Shown here one piece after another: positions 61,035 to 64,000 of a DNA stretch of 64,000 bases (position 1 is the first letter of the stretch; every line of letters starts with the position of its first letter). Position numbers and translations under genes: made by a program. The notes under the pieces are model-generated. The model was not told where the DNA came from. It worked only from the letters and a program-made list of their open reading frames with translations, and searched no databases. This DNA is from Anaerohabitans sp964387285 (GTDB taxonomy: Bacteria > Zhuqueibacterota > Zhuqueibacteria > Residuimicrobiales > Residuimicrobiaceae), in contig CAYLWO010000015.1 of assembly GCA_964387285.1 (NCBI GenBank), positions 30,210-94,209 on the forward strand, in the 5' to 3' direction.

Positions 61035-64000
61035 CGGCAAATACCATCTCATCGCGGAAAACCCGCAAAGCACGGTGGTTGCGGAATACACGCCCGCGTA
61101 CCGTACTGCCAAAACATACCAGAGCGAGGCGGAACTGGAGCGCGCGTTTATTGAGCAATTGCAAGCACAGGCATATGAATATCTGCCCATTGCCGCTGAA
61201 GCCGATCTGGTTCTCAACCTGCGCCGCCGGCTGGAACAGCTGAATGATTTCACCTTTTCCGATGCCGAGTGGGAGAGATTTTTTTCCGGCGAGCTCGCCA
61301 ATCCCAACCAGAGCATTGCCGAAAAAACAGCCAGCATTCAGGAAGATTATATCAAGAATCTGAAACGCGACGACAACACCATTAAAAATATTTATCTGCT
61401 CCGCAAGGACAACATCCACGAAAACAGCCTGCAGGTAATAAACCAGTATATCGCAACCCCATTAACCACTAAACATTCACCGTTAACCACTAACCGTTAC
61501 GACGTAACCGTGCTGGTCAACGGCCTGCCGCTGGTGCATATTGAACTCAAACGGCGCGGGGTGGCCATACAGGAAGCATTCAATCAAATCAACCGCTACC
61601 AACGCGAGAGTTTTTGGGCAGGATCAGGGCTCTTTGAGTACGTGCAGATCTTTGTCATCTCCAACGGCACGCACACCAAATACTACAGCAACTCCACCCG
61701 ATCGGAGCATATCAGAGAGTCCAGAGAAGGCGCCGTCAAAAAAGGAAAGCGCTCCAGCAACAGCTTTGAGTTTACCAGCTGGTGGGCGGCTGCATCCAAC
61801 AAACCGATTGCGGATCTGGTGGATTTTGCCAAAACTTTTTTTGCCAAACATACGCTGCTCAATATTCTCACCCGCTATTGCGTGTTTACCACCGACAAAC
61901 AGCTTTTGGCCATGCGGCCTTATCAGATCGTGGCGACGGAAAAAATATTGGGCAGAATATATGTCAGCACCAATTATAAAAAACTCGGCACCGTGGCGGC
62001 CGGTGGTTACATCTGGCACACCACCGGCTCGGGCAAAACTCTGACCAGTTTCAAGACCGCCCAGCTGGCGAGCAAACTGGCCTTTGTCGACAAGGTGCTT
62101 TTTGTGGTTGACCGCAAAGACCTTGATTATCAAACCATGCGGGAATATGACAAGTTCGAAAAAGGCGCGGCCAACAGCAATACCAGTACGGCCATATTAA
62201 AACGCCAACTGGAAGACGCCAACGCGCGCATTATCATCACAACCATTCAAAAACTTGACCGCTTCATCGGCCACAACAAAGGGCATGCTATTTTTAACGG
62301 CCATATGGTACTGATCTTTGATGAATGCCACCGCTCCCAGTTCGGCGAAATGCACTCCGCCATTACCAAAGCGTTTAAAAACTATCATCTCTTTGGTTTC
62401 ACCGGCACGCCGATTTTTGCCGTGAACGCTGCTTCAGGCGGCCGCTTCGATTTCAAGACCACTGCGCAGGTTTTTGGCGATAAATTGCATACCTACACCA
62501 TCGTGGACGCCATCGCCGATAAAAATGTTTTACCGTTCAAGGTGGATTATATTTCCACCGTGCGCGAAGCCGAAGACATTGAAGATAAAAAAGTGCGCGA
62601 CATCGATCGCGAGGCTGTGCTGGCCGCGCCGGAGCGTTTAGCCAATATCGTGCAATATATCCGCGACCATTTTGATCAGAAAACCAAACGCAACAGCTTT
62701 TACAAACTGCAAGACCGCAGACTGGCGGGATTTAACTCCATTTTTGCCGTTTCTTCCATCGATGCGGCCAAAAAATACTATGCTGAATTTCAAAAACAGC
62801 TAACAGATGCGCCGGGCGATAAAAAACTCAAAGTAGCGCTTATTTACAGCTTTGGCGTAAACGAGGAAGAAATCGACGGCGTGATGGACGAAAACTCTGA
62901 AGATACCGGCGGATTGGACAAGAGCTCAAGGGATTTCCTCGACAACGCCATCAGAGACTACAATGTCCTGTTCAGGACTAATTATGACACCTCTTCGGAT
63001 AAATTTCAGAACTATTATAAAGACGTCAGCGAGCGAGTGAAAAACCGCGAGGTCGATATTCTTCTGGTCGTCAATATGTTTTTGACCGGCTTTGACGCGA
63101 CGACGCTGAATACCTTGTGGGTGGATAAAAACCTGCGTTTGCACGGTTTGTTGCAAGCGTATTCGCGCACCAACCGCATCTTGAACACCGTCAAGACCTT
63201 CGGAAACATTGTTTGCTTCCGCAATCTGGAAAAAGCGACCAATGAATCCATTGCCCTCTTTGGCGATAAGGAAGCCGGCGGGATCGTGCTGTTAAAATCG
63301 TATGATGAGTACTATAACGGTTACCAAGACGGCGATAAACAAGTCCGTGGATATGCCGGTCTGGTTAAGGAGCTTTTGGCCAACTTTCCGGTTGGCGAGC
63401 GAATTATTGGAGAACAAAATAAAAAAGAATTTATCAGGCTCTATGGCGCGATTTTGCGGGTGAGAAACATCCTGGTCACTTTTGACGAATTTTGCGACAA
63501 CGAAATTTTAACCGAGCGGGACATTCAGGATTATCACAGCGCCTACATCGACCTTTATAACGAGTTTCGCAAGACCGGTGAAGGCGAGAAGGAAAATATC
63601 AACGATGATATCGTGTTTGAAATGGAACTGATTAAACAGATTGAGATCAATATTGATTATATATTAGGGCTGGTTAAAAAATACCACAAAGATCATATTA
63701 AAAACCGCGAACTGCTCATAGACATTAACAAGGCGATCGACTCCAGCGTTGAGCTGCGCAACAAAAAAGATCTCATTAATCAATTTATCGCTTCCCTTGA
63801 TATCCATGCAAAGGTGGACGAAGACTGGCAAACGTATGTGGAAAAGAAAAAAATAGAGGAACTGGACGAGATTATTCAAACCGAAAATCTTGATCACGAC
63901 GAAACCTATAAATTTGTGCGCAATGCGTTTCGCAACGGCTGTGTTGCCGCCACGGGCACTGCTCTGGCCAAAGTTTTGCCGCCTGTATCACGCTTTTCTC
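61024..64000 (+). CDS. hsdR: Type I restriction endonuclease subunit R, 3' end beyond the window
   Basis: 992 residues are present and the frame is open to the last base. A short C-terminal part (roughly 40 residues) is probably missing. The PD-(D/E)xK nuclease is seen as Asp160 ... Glu174-Leu-Lys176 (HIELKRRG). The superfamily 2 translocase has Walker A TTGSGKT (333-339), Walker B DECH (433-436), FGFTGTPIF, and the motif VI-like QAYSRTNRI. HsdR cleaves unmodified DNA after ATP-driven translocation, with HsdM and HsdS. ATG 61024 lies inside the transposase 3' end (11-nt overlap), so expression is tied to the transposase gene. Confidence 0.96.
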   Translation, partial: MENNGKYHLIAENPQSTVVAEYTPAYRTAKTYQSEAELERAFIEQLQAQAYEYLPIAAEADLVLNLRRRLEQLNDFTFSDAEWERFFSGELANPNQSIAEKTASIQEDYIKNLKRDDNTIKNIYLLRKDNIHENSLQVINQYIATPLTTKHSPLTTNRYDVTVLVNGLPLVHIELKRRGVAIQEAFNQINRYQRESFWAGSGLFEYVQIFVISNGTHTKYYSNSTRSEHIRESREGAVKKGKRSSNSFEFTSWWAAASNKPIADLVDFAKTFFAKHTLLNILTRYCVFTTDKQLLAMRPYQIVATEKILGRIYVSTNYKKLGTVAAGGYIWHTTGSGKTLTSFKTAQLASKLAFVDKVLFVVDRKDLDYQTMREYDKFEKGAANSNTSTAILKRQLEDANARIIITTIQKLDRFIGHNKGHAIFNGHMVLIFDECHRSQFGEMHSAITKAFKNYHLFGFTGTPIFAVNAASGGRFDFKTTAQVFGDKLHTYTIVDAIADKNVLPFKVDYISTVREAEDIEDKKVRDIDREAVLAAPERLANIVQYIRDHFDQKTKRNSFYKLQDRRLAGFNSIFAVSSIDAAKKYYAEFQKQLTDAPGDKKLKVALIYSFGVNEEEIDGVMDENSEDTGGLDKSSRDFLDNAIRDYNVLFRTNYDTSSDKFQNYYKDVSERVKNREVDILLVVNMFLTGFDATTLNTLWVDKNLRLHGLLQAYSRTNRILNTVKTFGNIVCFRNLEKATNESIALFGDKEAGGIVLLKSYDEYYNGYQDGDKQVRGYAGLVKELLANFPVGERIIGEQNKKEFIRLYGAILRVRNILVTFDEFCDNEILTERDIQDYHSAYIDLYNEFRKTGEGEKENINDDIVFEMELIKQIEINIDYILGLVKKYHKDHIKNRELLIDINKAIDSSVELRNKKDLINQFIASLDIHAKVDEDWQTYVEKKKIEELDEIIQTENLDHDETYKFVRNAFRNGCVAATGTALAKVLPPVSRFS

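Noticed and set aside
61541..62044. 167-codon frame inside hsdR in another phase
   Set aside because: hsdR motifs (PD-ExK, Walker A, DECH) are all in the frame that starts at 61024.

Overview
The window is a scaffold fragment from a Gram-negative bacterium, probably an uncultured member of the Fibrobacterota-Chlorobiota-Bacteroidota (FCB) superphylum. The evidence is two giant secreted proteins ending in NYPNPF-type C-terminal sorting domains, an ECF sigma/FecR/TonB-receptor cassette, an Omp85 barrel protein ending in Phe, a DUF2723/TPR membrane protein and an SBBP-repeat protein. A KSB1- or Calditrichota-like lineage would fit, but nothing here fixes the phylum. Three 100-N blocks mark scaffold joins. 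Two of them (53988-54087 and 59302-59401) are flanked by an identical 55-nt sequence on both sides. They are unmerged contig overlaps, and removing 155 nt at each restores an open frame.

Region 1 (1-21.7 kb) is a surface-polysaccharide locus. It holds eight glycosyltransferases or glycosyltransferase-like proteins (mostly GT4, one GT2), two methyltransferases, a GT-C-like membrane protein, two different polyprenyl-phosphate sugar-1-phosphate transferases, an O-antigen ligase/polymerase and an NAD-dependent sugar epimerase. Many neighbours overlap by ATGA, so the genes are probably translated as long operons. A 1877-residue gingipain-like (C25) protease with a sorting domain sits in the middle.

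Region 2 (21.7-32.4 kb) is mostly housekeeping. An AT-rich gene-free stretch carries two perfect DnaA boxes. It is followed by a VTE5-VTE6-like isoprenoid-alcohol kinase fusion, enolase, an FtsB/DivIC-like protein, an outer-membrane barrel candidate, an RsbW-like kinase coupled to a SpoIIE phosphatase, an Omp85 protein and RsmE. A 149-bp MITE-like element abuts the Omp85 stop codon.

Region 3 (32.4-56 kb) is accessory and envelope material: a nucleotidyltransferase with a small partner, an ECF sigma/FecR/TonB receptor set, pabB-pabC, a DUF2723-TPR protein, a 1970-residue SBBP protein, a serine hydrolase lipoprotein, a second ECF sigma/anti-sigma operon with an unknown exported protein, and a three-module exported polysaccharide-degrading protein (BNR_4-like, GH105-like, DUF4861-like).

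Region 4 (56-64 kb) is a type I restriction-modification operon, hsdM-rhuM-hsdS-(RAYT)-hsdR, chained by start/stop overlaps. The hsdS centre carries three 12-bp repeats (AELE)3, analogous to the spacer-length-setting TAEL repeats of EcoR124. A REP-associated tyrosine transposase is lodged between hsdS and hsdR. Its own REP pair lies in frame inside its coding sequence. Two 194-bp tandem units join the transposase start, a REP pair and the hsdS tail while preserving the ATGA chain. This cluster is the most unusual structure in the window. Dispersed perfect hairpins (CCTTGCGAAGG type) occur in the intergenic gaps of regions 1 and 2.
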